Shown here: in pieces, positions 35,216 through 44,020 of the stretch | How positions within the stretch are numbered: position 1 is the first letter of the stretch | Layout: each line of letters begins with the position of its first letter | NCBI RefSeq assembly: GCF_003002815.1 | Contig: NZ_PVTF01000012.1 | Location: 1 to 64,000, forward strand | Reading direction: 5' to 3' | DNA: 64,000 bases | From: Umezawaea tangerina | Lineage (GTDB): Bacteria > Actinomycetota > Actinomycetes > Mycobacteriales > Pseudonocardiaceae | Made by a program: the position numbers and the translations under genes | Notes under the pieces: model-generated | Databases searched by the model: none | What the model was told of the DNA's origin: nothing | The model's input: the letters and a program-made list of their open reading frames with translations, nothing else

Positions 35216-36205
35216 GTGACCGCTGCCGACCAGATGCTGGCCAGGACGTTCACCGAGCACCGCGCGCACCTGGTCGGCGTCGCGTACCGGTTGACCAGCA
35301 GCGTGGCCGACGCCGAGGACGCGGTGCAGGAGTCGTGGCTGCGGCTGGCCGGGCTGACCGACGCCGCCCGCGCCGACATCCGGGACCTGCGCGGCTGGCT
35401 GACGACGGTGGTGGGCCGGATCTGCCTCGACCGGCTGCGTTCGGCGGCCGTGCGGCGGGAGTCCTACGTCGGCTCGTGGCTGCCGGAGCCCGTCGTGACG
35501 TCGCTCACCTCGACCGGCGAGGACCCGCTGGACCGGGTCGTGCGCGACGACGGCGTCCGGCTGGCCGCGCTGGTGGTGCTCGACCACCTCACCCCCGAGC
35601 AGCGGGTCGCGTTCGTGCTTCACGACGCGTTCTCGGTGCCGTTCGACGAGATCGCCGCCGCGCTGGGCTGCACGGTGCCGAGCGCCCGGCAGCACGCGTC
35701 GCGCGGCCGCAAGGCGCTGGCCGACGCCGACCCGCCGCCGAGGGTGGCGCTGGAGGAGCAGCGGGTCGTGCTGGAGCGGTTCCTGGCGGCGCTGGCCTCC
35801 GGTGACCTCCGGGCCGTGGTCGCCCTGCTGCACCCGGACGCCGTGGCGGTCGGCGACGGCGGCGGCAAGGTCCGCACGGCGGTCCACCGGGTCGTGGGCG
35901 CGGACAAGGTGGCGCGCTTCCTGCTCGGCCTGGTCGCCAAGTACCGGCTCGACCCCGGCGCGGTCGGGGTGGTGGCACTGGTGAACGGCGACCTGGGCCT
36001 GGTCATCCCCGAGCACCCCGGCGACGGCACCACCCAGGGCGTCCCGCGCCGGGTGGACGGGCTGGTCGTCCGCGACGGCCTCGTCGTCGCGCTCTACGAC
36101 GTGGCGAACCCCGACAAGATCGCCCACGTGCCGTTCACGGGCCGACCGAGAGGTACGGCACACCCGGAAAGGGCCCGCCACGCCGAAAGCGACACCTCCG
36201 GGTGA
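35216..36205 (+). CDS. ECF41-type RNA polymerase sigma factor with SnoaL-like C-terminal domain
   Basis: A 329-residue sigma factor similar to mycobacterial SigJ. Sigma region 2 (HLVGVAYRLTSSVADAEDAV, WLTTVVGRICLDRL) and region 4 (LTPEQRVAFVLHDAFSVPFD) are followed by a C-terminal SnoaL-fold extension. That extension carries the ECF41 signatures DGGGKVRTA and NPDKI, which regulate activity in place of an anti-sigma factor. GTG at 35216 is used; GTG six bases upstream is equally in frame. ECF41 genes usually adjoin a carboxymuconolactone decarboxylase or oxidoreductase target, which is absent here. Confidence 0.92.
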   Translation: MTAADQMLARTFTEHRAHLVGVAYRLTSSVADAEDAVQESWLRLAGLTDAARADIRDLRGWLTTVVGRICLDRLRSAAVRRESYVGSWLPEPVVTSLTSTGEDPLDRVVRDDGVRLAALVVLDHLTPEQRVAFVLHDAFSVPFDEIAAALGCTVPSARQHASRGRKALADADPPPRVALEEQRVVLERFLAALASGDLRAVVALLHPDAVAVGDGGGKVRTAVHRVVGADKVARFLLGLVAKYRLDPGAVGVVALVNGDLGLVIPEHPGDGTTQGVPRRVDGLVVRDGLVVALYDVANPDKIAHVPFTGRPRGTAHPERARHAESDTSG

Positions 36206-36241
36206 CAACGGGGACGGGTGGTCACCCCCTACGGTCCAGCC

Positions 36242-36442
36242 ATGACCATGTCGAAGGGGTTCACCCTCGAGCTAGACCCCGAGGCCGCCGGACTGCTGGC
36301 GGGCACGCTGCTGGCGGGTGACTCCTGCGCGGTGCAGGTGCGCCACGGGAAGTCCGGGACGCTGCTGCTGTGCGCGCTGCCCGGTGAACGCGGCCACGGC
36401 ATGCGGCTGCACCTGCGGCTGCCGGACGCGCCTACCGACTGA
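36242..36442 (+). CDS. Small hypothetical protein beside the XRE/DUF397 pair
   Basis: A 66-residue protein (start MTMSKGFTLELDPEAAG) with beta-like segments and no known motif. TACGGT lies six bases before the ATG, as in leaderless actinobacterial transcripts. A GTG at 36218 is an alternative start. Its 3' end overlaps the convergent DUF397 gene by 11 bases. It may belong to the regulatory set formed by that gene and the XRE gene, but nothing in the sequence proves this. Confidence 0.5.
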   Translation: MTMSKGFTLELDPEAAGLLAGTLLAGDSCAVQVRHGKSGTLLLCALPGERGHGMRLHLRLPDAPTD

Positions 36443-36605
36443 CGTGGCGGAGGAACTCACGCCACCTCGCGGGCGCGAACGCGAGCACCGGTCCGGAGGC
36501 GTTCTTGGAGTCGCGGACGGCGACGTCGTGCGCGAAGGACACCTCGACGCAGTCGCTGTCCGCGATGCCGCCGCTGCGACTGCTCTTACGCCATCTCCTC
36601 GGCAT
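36432..36605 (-). CDS. DUF397 domain small protein (57 aa)
   Basis: A 57-residue protein with the DUF397 pattern: WRKSSRSGG near the start, SDCVEVSF, VAVRDSKN and a C-terminal FAPARWREFL. Its ATG lies 20 bases inside the end of the XRE gene, in another frame, so the two are translationally coupled. Such DUF397 proteins partner an XRE/DUF5753 regulator in many actinomycetes (as at the whiJ-type loci of Streptomyces), where they modulate its DNA binding. Confidence 0.85.
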   Translation of the reverse strand: MPRRWRKSSRSGGIADSDCVEVSFAHDVAVRDSKNASGPVLAFAPARWREFLRHVSR

Positions 36606-37467
36606 CCTCGCCCTCCCGCGGCCGGTCGTACTCGGCCATGTACTCCATCATCAGCGTCCGCGACGGCTGCCGCATGATGGCCAGCTGGTCGAGCCGTTCG
36701 AAGATCAGCTGGCTGCGGGCGATGGCCTGCGGCTCGGTCGAGAACGACCGGGTCATCTCGGTCTCGGTGTAGACCAGCGGCACGGAATCGGGGTACTCGA
36801 TCAGCTTGCACCCGGCGCTCAGGGCGCCCGCGCCGCCGACCGAGGCGGGCACGATCCGGATCACGCACCGCGGGCTGGTGGCCTGGAAGATCAGCCGCAG
36901 CAGCTGGTCCTCCATCACCCGGTCGCCGCCGATCTTCATCCGCAGCGCGTTCTCGTGGATGAAGAACGTGCAGAACGGCCCCGAGTACGGCCGCAGCATC
37001 GCCTGGCGGGCGACCCTGGCGCGCACGGCGGGACCGACCTCGTCCGGCGGCGTGAGCCCCAGCTGGTCCAGCAGCGCCCGCGCGTAGTCCTCGGTCTGCA
37101 GCAGGCCGGGGATCGTCGCCAGGTCGAAGCTCGTGATCGACTCCGCGGCCGCCTCGGCGAGCGTGAGCGTCCGCAGGTTCTCCGGCAGCCGGTCGCACCC
37201 CGGCCGCGACAGGTACGGCTCGACCGCGAGCCGGTGGCGCACCACGAACCCGTCGATCGCGTGCGGCTCCAGCCCGCAGTGGACCAGGAAGCGCAGCAGG
37301 TCCAGCTCGGTGATGCGGGCCCGGCCGAGCTCCCACTGGGTGAGCGTGGTCGAGTGCCACCCGAGCCGGTCGGCCATCAGGGCGCTGTCCAGCCCGGTCA
37401 TGTCGCGCAGCCGCCGCAGCTCGTCGCCCAGTTCCCGACTGGACGCCGTGGAGTCCGTGCTCGTCAT
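36586..37467 (-). CDS. XRE family regulator with DUF5753 domain
   Basis: A 293-residue protein with an N-terminal helix-turn-helix (LRRLRDMTGLDSALMADRLG, STTLTQWELGRARI) and a long C-terminal DUF5753 domain (ITSFDLATIPGLLQTEDYAR, RQAMLRP, YPDSVPLVYTE). This is the WhiJ-like class paired with DUF397 partners and often linked to development or antibiotic production. The partner gene overlaps its 3' end. Confidence 0.93.
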   Translation of the reverse strand: MTSTDSTASSRELGDELRRLRDMTGLDSALMADRLGWHSTTLTQWELGRARITELDLLRFLVHCGLEPHAIDGFVVRHRLAVEPYLSRPGCDRLPENLRTLTLAEAAAESITSFDLATIPGLLQTEDYARALLDQLGLTPPDEVGPAVRARVARQAMLRPYSGPFCTFFIHENALRMKIGGDRVMEDQLLRLIFQATSPRCVIRIVPASVGGAGALSAGCKLIEYPDSVPLVYTETEMTRSFSTEPQAIARSQLIFERLDQLAIMRQPSRTLMMEYMAEYDRPREGEDAEEMA

Positions 37468-37549
37468 GCTGCGACGCTAGGTCGTCTGATCAGCTATTTC
37501 GCCGTTTGGGCCCGGAAACCGCTCGATCGAAGGACGACTTGATCACCAG

Positions 37550-38608
37550 TCAGGATGGATCTACGACCTGCGCGAGGAAGTAGACGGCCCCGGTGCCCGC
37601 GTGCCGGACGAACAGCAGGTGCGGGCGGTCCACCCGGACGGTCAGGGGCTCCACGTACCCCTCGAAGGACGTCATCCGCATCATCACGGCCGTCGCCGCG
37701 GCGCCTTCGAGCCCGTCCTCGTCGATGCGCAGCACGGCCTCGTGGACCACCTCGTCCACGAACAGCCGCGGGTCCGCGCTCAGGCCGGTGAGGTCGCCGT
37801 CGCGCTCGAACAGCGACCGCACGCCCAGCCCGGTCAGCGCCGACTTGAGGGTGAGGTTGACCGACACGTCCAGCTTCGGCAGGAACAGCTCCAGCTGCCG
37901 GAAGTCGAGCGCGCCGGTGAGCGCGGCGAACGTGGCCTCGTCCAGCGGTCCGAGGTCGCCGTCCGGGAGCAGCACGAGCGCCTCGACGCCGCCGCGCGCC
38001 GGGAGCGAGACCGCCTGCCAGCCGTCGCGGGCGGCGTAGCGGAACTTGGCCTCGCGGCGCATGGTCGGGACGTCCACGGCGCCACCGGGGGCGGCGAACG
38101 GCAGCGCTGCGGTCGCCTCCTCGGGGAACGTGCCGAGCCAGGCGGTCTTGAGGTAGAGGGCGTTGACGAGGGCGGCCACGGTGTCCGGGCCGACCGAGCC
38201 GGGCGCGAGCAGGTCGGGGATGAGGTCGTTGGTGGTCTCGGCGACGTCGGCGTTGATCAGCTTCCGGGCGCCGTCGGGGTCCGCGCCGAAGGGGGCCGAC
38301 CGGGTCTTCGCGCCGGGCCACGCGGCCAGCGCGTCGGCGAAGCCCGGGTTGGTCTCCAGCTCGTCGGACGCCCACAGCGTGTTGGCCACCGCGAACGCGG
38401 CCTCGTCGTCGGGTCGCCCCTCGTCCAGGAGGGCCTGGTTGTCCTCGCCGACCAGCGCGACGAGCTCGTCGCGGGTCTTCCCCCTGGCGGCGAGCGCGGC
38501 CAGGCCGAGGGCGCTGGCCACCGAGTACGGCGACCAGCAGGCGTTGCGCCGCCGGTCGGCCGCGACGACGTCGTGCAGGGCGAGGGTGAACGCCAGGTGG
38601 TCGGACAC
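37550..38608 (-). CDS. Bacterial serpin (serine-protease-inhibitor family)
   Basis: A 352-residue serpin. The N-terminal CWSPYSVASALGLAALAARG, the ANTLWAS segment, ALVNALYLKTAW and the C-terminal DRPHLLFVRH are family hallmarks. The reactive-loop hinge EDGLEGAAATAV has the small residues needed for loop insertion, though Leu replaces the usual Thr/Ser at P14. The scissile bond should fall near MRMTS. There is no signal peptide, so the target is probably intracellular. The GTG start at 38608 has GAGGAG upstream; an ATG at 38632 is possible. Serpins are rare in bacteria. Confidence 0.9.
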   Translation of the reverse strand: MSDHLAFTLALHDVVAADRRRNACWSPYSVASALGLAALAARGKTRDELVALVGEDNQALLDEGRPDDEAAFAVANTLWASDELETNPGFADALAAWPGAKTRSAPFGADPDGARKLINADVAETTNDLIPDLLAPGSVGPDTVAALVNALYLKTAWLGTFPEEATAALPFAAPGGAVDVPTMRREAKFRYAARDGWQAVSLPARGGVEALVLLPDGDLGPLDEATFAALTGALDFRQLELFLPKLDVSVNLTLKSALTGLGVRSLFERDGDLTGLSADPRLFVDEVVHEAVLRIDEDGLEGAAATAVMMRMTSFEGYVEPLTVRVDRPHLLFVRHAGTGAVYFLAQVVDPS

Positions 38609-38649
38609 GGGACTCCTCAAGGCAGGGGACATCCCGAGTGTGCCACCGG

Positions 38650-39888
38650 CTAGACGACCGCGGCGTGCCACGAGACGGCCTGGGCGTCGGTCAGCTGGGC
38701 CACCTGGTCGACGACGACCCGCAGTCGGGCGGCGTCGTCGGAGGCGGAGCCCCAGGCCGGGAGGAACGACGGGTCGAGGTCGTCGGGGGCCCGGTCGAGC
38801 AGGGCCGCGACCAGCTCGGTGATCACCTCGCGCTGGCGGACCTGCATGCCGAGGCGGACCGGGTCCGACATGACGTAGCGGACCGCCACCGCCTTGAGCA
38901 GCGCCACCTCCGCGGCCACCAGCGGCGGGACGGACAGGCTCGCGGCGTACCGGGTCAGCGGGCCGTCGCCGTGCTCGGCGCGGGTGCCCGTCACGGCCGC
39001 CGAGGCGAACCGGCCGACCAGCTCGCTGGTCAGGCGCTTGAGGGCCACCTGGGCGCGCAGGGAGCCGTCGTACTCGGTGCGGGCCAGCTCGGCGACCACC
39101 GGGAGGCGCAGGAGCTCGCGGGCGGCCTCCTCCAGCGCGGACACGGGTTCGGAGGAGAAGTGCTTGGCAGCCAGGCCGGCGACGGCCGCGCGCTCGGAGG
39201 CGTCGGCCAGCGAGCGCAGGATGATCCGGTGCGCCAGCACGCCGTCCTCCACGTCGTGCACGGAGTAGGCGACGTCGTCGGCCCAGTCCATGACCTGGGT
39301 CTCGATCGGTCTGCGGCCCTCCGGGGCGCCCTGGCGCAGCCAGCCGAAGACGGCGAGGTCGTCCTGGTAGACGCCGAACTTGTGGGTGCCGGGGGTGCGC
39401 GGCCAGGGGTACTTCGTGGCCGCGTCGAGGCAGGCGCGGGTGAGGTTGAGGCCGCTCGCGGTCTTGGGCTCCAGGCGGGTGAGGATGCGCAGCGTCTGCG
39501 CGTTGCCCTCGAAGCCGCCGCACGAGGAGGCGAGGGCGTTGAGGGCGCGTTCGCCGTTGTGGCCGAACGGCGGGTGCCCGATGTCGTGGGCCAGACCGGC
39601 CGTGTCGACGACGTCGGGGTCGCAGCCCAGCTCCTCGGCGATGCCGCGGCCGATCTGGGCGACCTCCAGGGAGTGGGTCAGCCGGGTGCGCGGGACGCCG
39701 GAGTCCTCACCGGGGCCCACCACCTGGGTCTTGCCCGCGAGCCTGCGCAGCGCGGCGGAGTGCAGCACGCGGGCGCGGTCCCTGGAGTACGGGGTGCGGC
39801 GGTCGCGGTGGGCGTCGGGCAGCGACGCGGTCTTGGGGTCCTCGTCGAGGAGCCTGGCCGCGTCGTGTTCCGTGTAACCCTGGCTCAT
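38650..39888 (-). CDS. dgt: Deoxyguanosinetriphosphate triphosphohydrolase-like protein
   Basis: A 412-residue HD-superfamily hydrolase that removes triphosphate from dNTPs. HD-domain metal ligands are in [27 protein letters not shown] and [15 protein letters not shown]. Its position near dnaG repeats the mycobacterial gene order. It starts 14 bases after the stop of the DUF218 gene. Confidence 0.95.
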   Translation of the reverse strand: MSQGYTEHDAARLLDEDPKTASLPDAHRDRRTPYSRDRARVLHSAALRRLAGKTQVVGPGEDSGVPRTRLTHSLEVAQIGRGIAEELGCDPDVVDTAGLAHDIGHPPFGHNGERALNALASSCGGFEGNAQTLRILTRLEPKTASGLNLTRACLDAATKYPWPRTPGTHKFGVYQDDLAVFGWLRQGAPEGRRPIETQVMDWADDVAYSVHDVEDGVLAHRIILRSLADASERAAVAGLAAKHFSSEPVSALEEAARELLRLPVVAELARTEYDGSLRAQVALKRLTSELVGRFASAAVTGTRAEHGDGPLTRYAASLSVPPLVAAEVALLKAVAVRYVMSDPVRLGMQVRQREVITELVAALLDRAPDDLDPSFLPAWGSASDDAARLRVVVDQVAQLTDAQAVSWHAAVV

Positions 39889-39901
39889 CCATCCAGCGTA
39901 G

Positions 39902-40546
39902 TCAGAGCGTGATGCCGTCGAACGCCCCCGCGGGCGCCTTCATCAGGTGGTAGTAGAGCAGCCCGGCCGTCTCGCGGCGGATGTAGAAGATCTGGGTCTG
40001 CCTGGTCTGCACGTTCGGGCCGCTGCGGGTCGGCGACGGCCACGCGTCCAGGCCCTCGTCCTCGGCCATGGTGCGGGCGCGCAGGGAGTGCCACGGGTCG
40101 CTGACGATGACGGCGCTGGTGAGCTTGCGCTCGCGGGCCACGACGCCGAGGGCGCGGATGCTGCCGAGGGTGTCGTTGCCCTCCCCCACCTCGAGGATGC
40201 GGTCCTCGGGCACCTCGTGGTCGATCAGCCAGAGCTTGCCCGCCTGGCCCTCGGTGAAGTTGTCACCGGCCTGCCTGCCGCCGGTGGTGGCGATGTAGCC
40301 GACCACGCCCTGCTCGTAGAGCTTGCGCGCGTGCTCCAGCCGGGCCTCCAGGACCTCGGAGGGGACGCCGTTGTACTGGGCCGCGCCGAGGACCACCGCC
40401 ATGTCCGCGTGCGTGCGGTCGTCGTCCCTGGCCACCTGCCACACCCGGAACGCGGTACCGCCGACGACGAGGGCGCTGACCACCAGCCCGCCGAGGACCG
40501 TGCGCAGCAACAACCGCATGATTCTGGCGAGAGGAGAGAGGGGCAC
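39902..40546 (-). CDS. DUF218 (YdcF/SanA-like) membrane protein
   Basis: A 214-residue protein with one N-terminal transmembrane helix ([18 protein letters not shown]) followed by a DUF218 domain ([48 protein letters not shown]). SanA/YdcF-like proteins act in cell-envelope metabolism, and vancomycin sensitivity is linked to SanA. GTG at 40546 has GGGAG nine bases upstream. It probably forms a transcription unit with dgt. Confidence 0.9.
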   Translation of the reverse strand: MPLSPLARIMRLLLRTVLGGLVVSALVVGGTAFRVWQVARDDDRTHADMAVVLGAAQYNGVPSEVLEARLEHARKLYEQGVVGYIATTGGRQAGDNFTEGQAGKLWLIDHEVPEDRILEVGEGNDTLGSIRALGVVARERKLTSAVIVSDPWHSLRARTMAEDEGLDAWPSPTRSGPNVQTRQTQIFYIRRETAGLLYYHLMKAPAGAFDGITL

Positions 40547-40564
40547 CCGCCCATGCTCCCAGAA

Positions 40565-41170
40565 TCAGAGCCATCCGTGTTCCTCGGCCAGCCGCACGGC
40601 CTCCGCCCTGGTCCGGGAGCCGGTCTTGCCGATGGCGGAGGACAGGTGGTTGCGCACCGTCCCGTCGGACAGGTGCAGCGCCTTGGCCAGGTCGGACACC
40701 GTGCCGCCGTCCCGCGCGCGCAGCAGCACCTCGCGTTCGCGGTCGGTCAGCGGACTGGCCCCGCTGGCCAGCGACTCGGCCGCCAGCACGGGGTCCACGA
40801 CCCGCAGCCCCGCGTGCACGCGGCGGACGGCGTCGACCAGCTGCTCCGGCGGGGCGTCCTTCACCACGAAGCCGAGCGCGCCCGCGGCCATCGCCCTGGA
40901 CAGGTAGCCGGGGCGGCCGAACGTCGTGCACACGATCACCCGGCAGCCGGGCAGCGCGACCTTCAGGTCGGCGGCCGCGGTGAGCCCGTCCTTGCCGGGC
41001 ATCTGCACGTCCAGCAGCGCCACGTCGGGCCGCACCCGCCGGGCCGCCTCGACGACCTCGTCGCCGGAGCCGACCTGCGCCACCACCTCGATGTCCGCCT
41101 CCAGGCCCAGCATCGCGGCGAGCGCGCCGCGCACCAGCGCCTGGTCGTCGGCCAGCAGCACCCTGATCAC
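40565..41170 (-). CDS. Response regulator, NarL/FixJ family (DesR-like)
   Basis: A 201-residue regulator with receiver motif VIRVLLADDQ, Asp in ALLDVQMPGKDG, conserved Thr in CTTFG and Lys in VVKDAPP, and a LuxR helix-turn-helix (LTDREREVLLRA, LHLSDGTVRNHLSSAI). Its GTG overlaps the kinase stop (GTGA). It is last in a four-gene exporter-kinase-regulator operon that parallels the set at 8.6-12.1 kb. Confidence 0.95.
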   Translation of the reverse strand: MIRVLLADDQALVRGALAAMLGLEADIEVVAQVGSGDEVVEAARRVRPDVALLDVQMPGKDGLTAAADLKVALPGCRVIVCTTFGRPGYLSRAMAAGALGFVVKDAPPEQLVDAVRRVHAGLRVVDPVLAAESLASGASPLTDREREVLLRARDGGTVSDLAKALHLSDGTVRNHLSSAIGKTGSRTRAEAVRLAEEHGWL

Positions 41171-42270
41171 GCGACCTCCGCCCGCAGCAGGTACCCGCCG
41201 TCGGGCAGCGGACCCGCGGCCAGCCTCCCACCGACCCCGCGCAGCCGTTCGGCCAGACCGGTGAGACCGGAGCCGCTCGGGGTGTCCCCCTCCCCGCGGC
41301 CGTCGTCGCGCATCTCCAGCCACGTGTCGCCCAGCCGCACCTCGCAGCGCGTCGCGCGGGAGTGCCGCAGCACGTTGGTGACCCCTTCCCGCACCACGTA
41401 CCCGAACACCTCCTGCAGCTCCGGGCGGACGTTGTCGACGGCGTGCGGCAGGTCGGGTTCCACACCCGCCGCCCGCAGCGCGGCGCGCGCGCCGACGACC
41501 TCCGTGGACAGGGACACCTGCCGGTAGCCGGACACCGTCGCGCGCACGTCGCCCAGCGCCTGGCGGCCCAGCTCCTCCACCTCGCGGACCTCCTCCAGCG
41601 CCCGCCCGACGTCCCCCGAGCTCTCCAGCACGCGCCGGGCGAGACCGGCCTTCACGGTGATCGTGGTGAGGCTGTGGCCCAGGATGTCGTGCAGGTCGCG
41701 GCCGAGCCGGTTGCGCTCCTCGGCGACGGCGAGGGCGGCGATCTCGTCGCGGGCCTTCCGCAGCTCGGCGTTGGCCCGCAGCATCCGGCCCATGAACGTC
41801 ATCCCGAACGAGACCGAGAGCAGCGTGCCGAACTGGTCGAAGTCCGAGCCGACCTCGCCGAACAGGAACGAGGCGGCGACCAGCAGGACCAGCACCGAGC
41901 CGTCGATGACCACGGCGGGCACGAACGGCAGGATCATGGCGGTCGCGGACATCACGTAGACCATCAGCCCGGACGAGCCGAGCCCCAGACCGGCGACCAC
42001 CGCCAGGCCGACCGCGGTGAGGGCCAGGCTGCCCACCACCCGCGTCCGGACGGGCTTGTCCACCCAGACCAGGAACGGCATGGCGAGCCAGCCGAGCGAG
42101 TAGACCACCAGACCGGTGACCAGGAGGACCTTCCGCCACAGCGGCTGGTCGTCGACCACGACCCCGTAGACGATGAACGGGATGTAGAGCCCCAGGAACA
42201 GCAGCCCCACCAGTACCCAGCGGGATCCCCCGCGCCACATGCCCTCAGCCGCCCGAGCCACACCGGTCAC
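41167..42270 (-). CDS. Sensor histidine kinase (DesK-like)
   Basis: A 367-residue kinase with about five to six N-terminal membrane helices and no extracellular domain. The phosphoacceptor His is in RNRLGRDLHDILGHSLT, and the ATPase domain has REGVTNVLRHS and GSGLTGLAERL. GTG at 42270 has GAGG six bases upstream and lies eight bases from the permease stop, so it is part of the operon. ATG at 42240 is an alternative. It probably senses a membrane or antibiotic stress met by the exporter. Confidence 0.94.
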   Translation of the reverse strand: MTGVARAAEGMWRGGSRWVLVGLLFLGLYIPFIVYGVVVDDQPLWRKVLLVTGLVVYSLGWLAMPFLVWVDKPVRTRVVGSLALTAVGLAVVAGLGLGSSGLMVYVMSATAMILPFVPAVVIDGSVLVLLVAASFLFGEVGSDFDQFGTLLSVSFGMTFMGRMLRANAELRKARDEIAALAVAEERNRLGRDLHDILGHSLTTITVKAGLARRVLESSGDVGRALEEVREVEELGRQALGDVRATVSGYRQVSLSTEVVGARAALRAAGVEPDLPHAVDNVRPELQEVFGYVVREGVTNVLRHSRATRCEVRLGDTWLEMRDDGRGEGDTPSGSGLTGLAERLRGVGGRLAAGPLPDGGYLLRAEVA

Positions 42271-42278
42271 CGTAGGCC

Positions 42279-43019
42279 TCAGACCCGTGCGGTGTCCGTC
42301 TGGAACCGCTTGGCGGCGACGAGCCCGAGCCCCAGGACCCAGGCGCCCAGCACCAGCACCGCGGTGCCCAGGTCGGCGCCGCCCACGAGCGGGGCCTGGC
42401 CGACCAGCTTCACCCAGTAGGTCGGCATGACGTGCATGACCGCGCTGAGCCAGCCGGGCGCGACCTCGGCGGGGATCCAGATGCCGCCGAGCAGGCCGAA
42501 CGCCATCGACAGCACGCCGGTGAGCGCCTGCATGCCGTCGGCGGTGGCCAGCAGGCCGATGACGATGCCGATCAGCACGAACGGGAGCGTGGCCAGCCAC
42601 AGGCCGCCCGCGACCTCCACCCACTGCACGGCGGACATCCGCACGTCCTCGAACAGCGCGCCGACGACCATCACCAGCAGGATGCCGGGCAGCGCGACGA
42701 CCATGCCGAGCGCGCCCTTGGTGAGCACGTAACCCAGGCTGCTCAACGGGGTCAGCCGCAGTTGGCGCTGCCAGCCTGAGCTCCGCTCGACGGCGATCCG
42801 GGCCCCCGCGGCCAGCGGCGCGGACATCAGGCCGAACACGGCCATGTTGAGCATCAGCGACGTGGTGACCGGCAGCCCGTTGGGGAACACCTGCCCCTTG
42901 GCGCCGTAGAGGTTGACGAACAGCAGGAACATCACCGTCGGCATGATGACGGTGAACATCAGGTACCGGGTGTTGCGGACGGCGCGGCGGACCTCCAGCG
43001 CCAGGAACCGGGCGTTCAC
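42279..43019 (-). CDS. ABC-2 type transporter permease
   Basis: A 246-residue permease with six hydrophobic segments and a short amphipathic C-terminus, the normal ABC-2 exporter size. It overlaps the ATPase stop by GTGA. With the ATPase it would form an efflux pump whose genes are co-transcribed with their own kinase and regulator. Confidence 0.92.
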   Translation of the reverse strand: MNARFLALEVRRAVRNTRYLMFTVIMPTVMFLLFVNLYGAKGQVFPNGLPVTTSLMLNMAVFGLMSAPLAAGARIAVERSSGWQRQLRLTPLSSLGYVLTKGALGMVVALPGILLVMVVGALFEDVRMSAVQWVEVAGGLWLATLPFVLIGIVIGLLATADGMQALTGVLSMAFGLLGGIWIPAEVAPGWLSAVMHVMPTYWVKLVGQAPLVGGADLGTAVLVLGAWVLGLGLVAAKRFQTDTARV

Positions 43020-43930
43020 TTGGTCTCCTCGGAGGAGGCGGTCAGCGCGAGGAAGGCGTCCTCGAGGCCGACGGCGGCGATCTCGATGTCGTGGGCGGCG
43101 GGCCAGAGCACCAGCAGGGCGCGCAGGGCCGCGTCGGAGTCGGAGCAGGCGAGCGCGGCGCTGTCGCCGCGCAGCTCGACCGCCTGCACGCCGGGCAGCT
43201 CGCCCAGCGCGCCCGCGGTGGCGCCGGGGACGACGGCGCGCAGCGTGCGGCCGGACACGGTCGCCCGCACCTCGGCCACGGAGCCGTCCGCGACGATCCG
43301 GCCCGAGCGCATCAGGACCACCCGGTCGGCGTACTCCTGCGCCTCCTCCAGGTAGTGCGTGGCGAACAGGACGGTGCGGCCGGAGTCGGTGTACTCGCGC
43401 ATCCCGCGCCAGAACTGGCGGCGGGTCTCCACGTCCATGGCGACGGTCGGCTCGTCCAGCACGAGCAGGTCCGGGTCGCACACCAGCGCCAGCGCGAACC
43501 GGACGCGCTGCTTCTGGCCGCCGGAGAGCTTGGTGCACCTGCGGTTCGCGAGGTCCGCGATGTCCGCTTTGGCCAGTGCCTCGGCGACCGGCAGCGGCTC
43601 GCGGTGCAGCGCGGCGACCAGACCGACGGTCTCGGCGACGGTGGCGTCGTCGAGCAGCGAGCCGCTCTGCAGCATCGCGCCGATCGTGCCGGACACCACC
43701 GCGTCGCGCGGCGACTGGCCGAACACCGAGATGTCGCCGCGGTCGGGGGCGGTCAGCCCCAGCAGCATGTCGACGGTCGTGGACTTGCCCGCGCCGTTGG
43801 GGCCGAGCAGGGCGACGACCTCGCCTGGTGCGATGTCCAGGTCGACGCCGTCGACCGCGTGGACCTCGCCGTAGCTCTTGTGCAGCCCGGTCAGGGTCAC
43901 CGCGGTGCGGAGTGCGGTTGTTCGCGTCAT
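43016..43930 (-). CDS. ABC transporter ATP-binding protein
   Basis: A 304-residue ATPase with Walker A LLGPNGAGKSTT, signature KLSGGQKQRV, Walker B LLVLDEPTVAMD and H-loop FATHYLEEAQ. It is the first gene of the exporter/two-component operon and is divergent from peptidase E. Compared with the ATPase at 9325, both are drug-exporter type and both sit beside a DesK/NarL pair. Confidence 0.94.
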   Translation of the reverse strand: MTRTTALRTAVTLTGLHKSYGEVHAVDGVDLDIAPGEVVALLGPNGAGKSTTVDMLLGLTAPDRGDISVFGQSPRDAVVSGTIGAMLQSGSLLDDATVAETVGLVAALHREPLPVAEALAKADIADLANRRCTKLSGGQKQRVRFALALVCDPDLLVLDEPTVAMDVETRRQFWRGMREYTDSGRTVLFATHYLEEAQEYADRVVLMRSGRIVADGSVAEVRATVSGRTLRAVVPGATAGALGELPGVQAVELRGDSAALACSDSDAALRALLVLWPAAHDIEIAAVGLEDAFLALTASSEETK

Positions 43931-43989
43931 GGGACGATCGTGGCGCCGGGGTTGCTCCGACCGAGGGGTCGACCGTCACGACCTGACCA

Positions 43990-44001
43990 TGACAGGTGTC
44001 A
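43990..44001. promoter_or_regulatory. Near-palindrome between exporter operon and peptidase E
   Basis: TGACAGGTGTCA is a dyad except for its centre (TGACA/TGTCA overlapping arms). It sits in the 90-bp divergent gap and could serve as operator for the response regulator at 40565 or for the peptidase gene. Confidence 0.35.
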
Positions 44002-44020
44002 CGGCCGGCAAAATCCCCCC

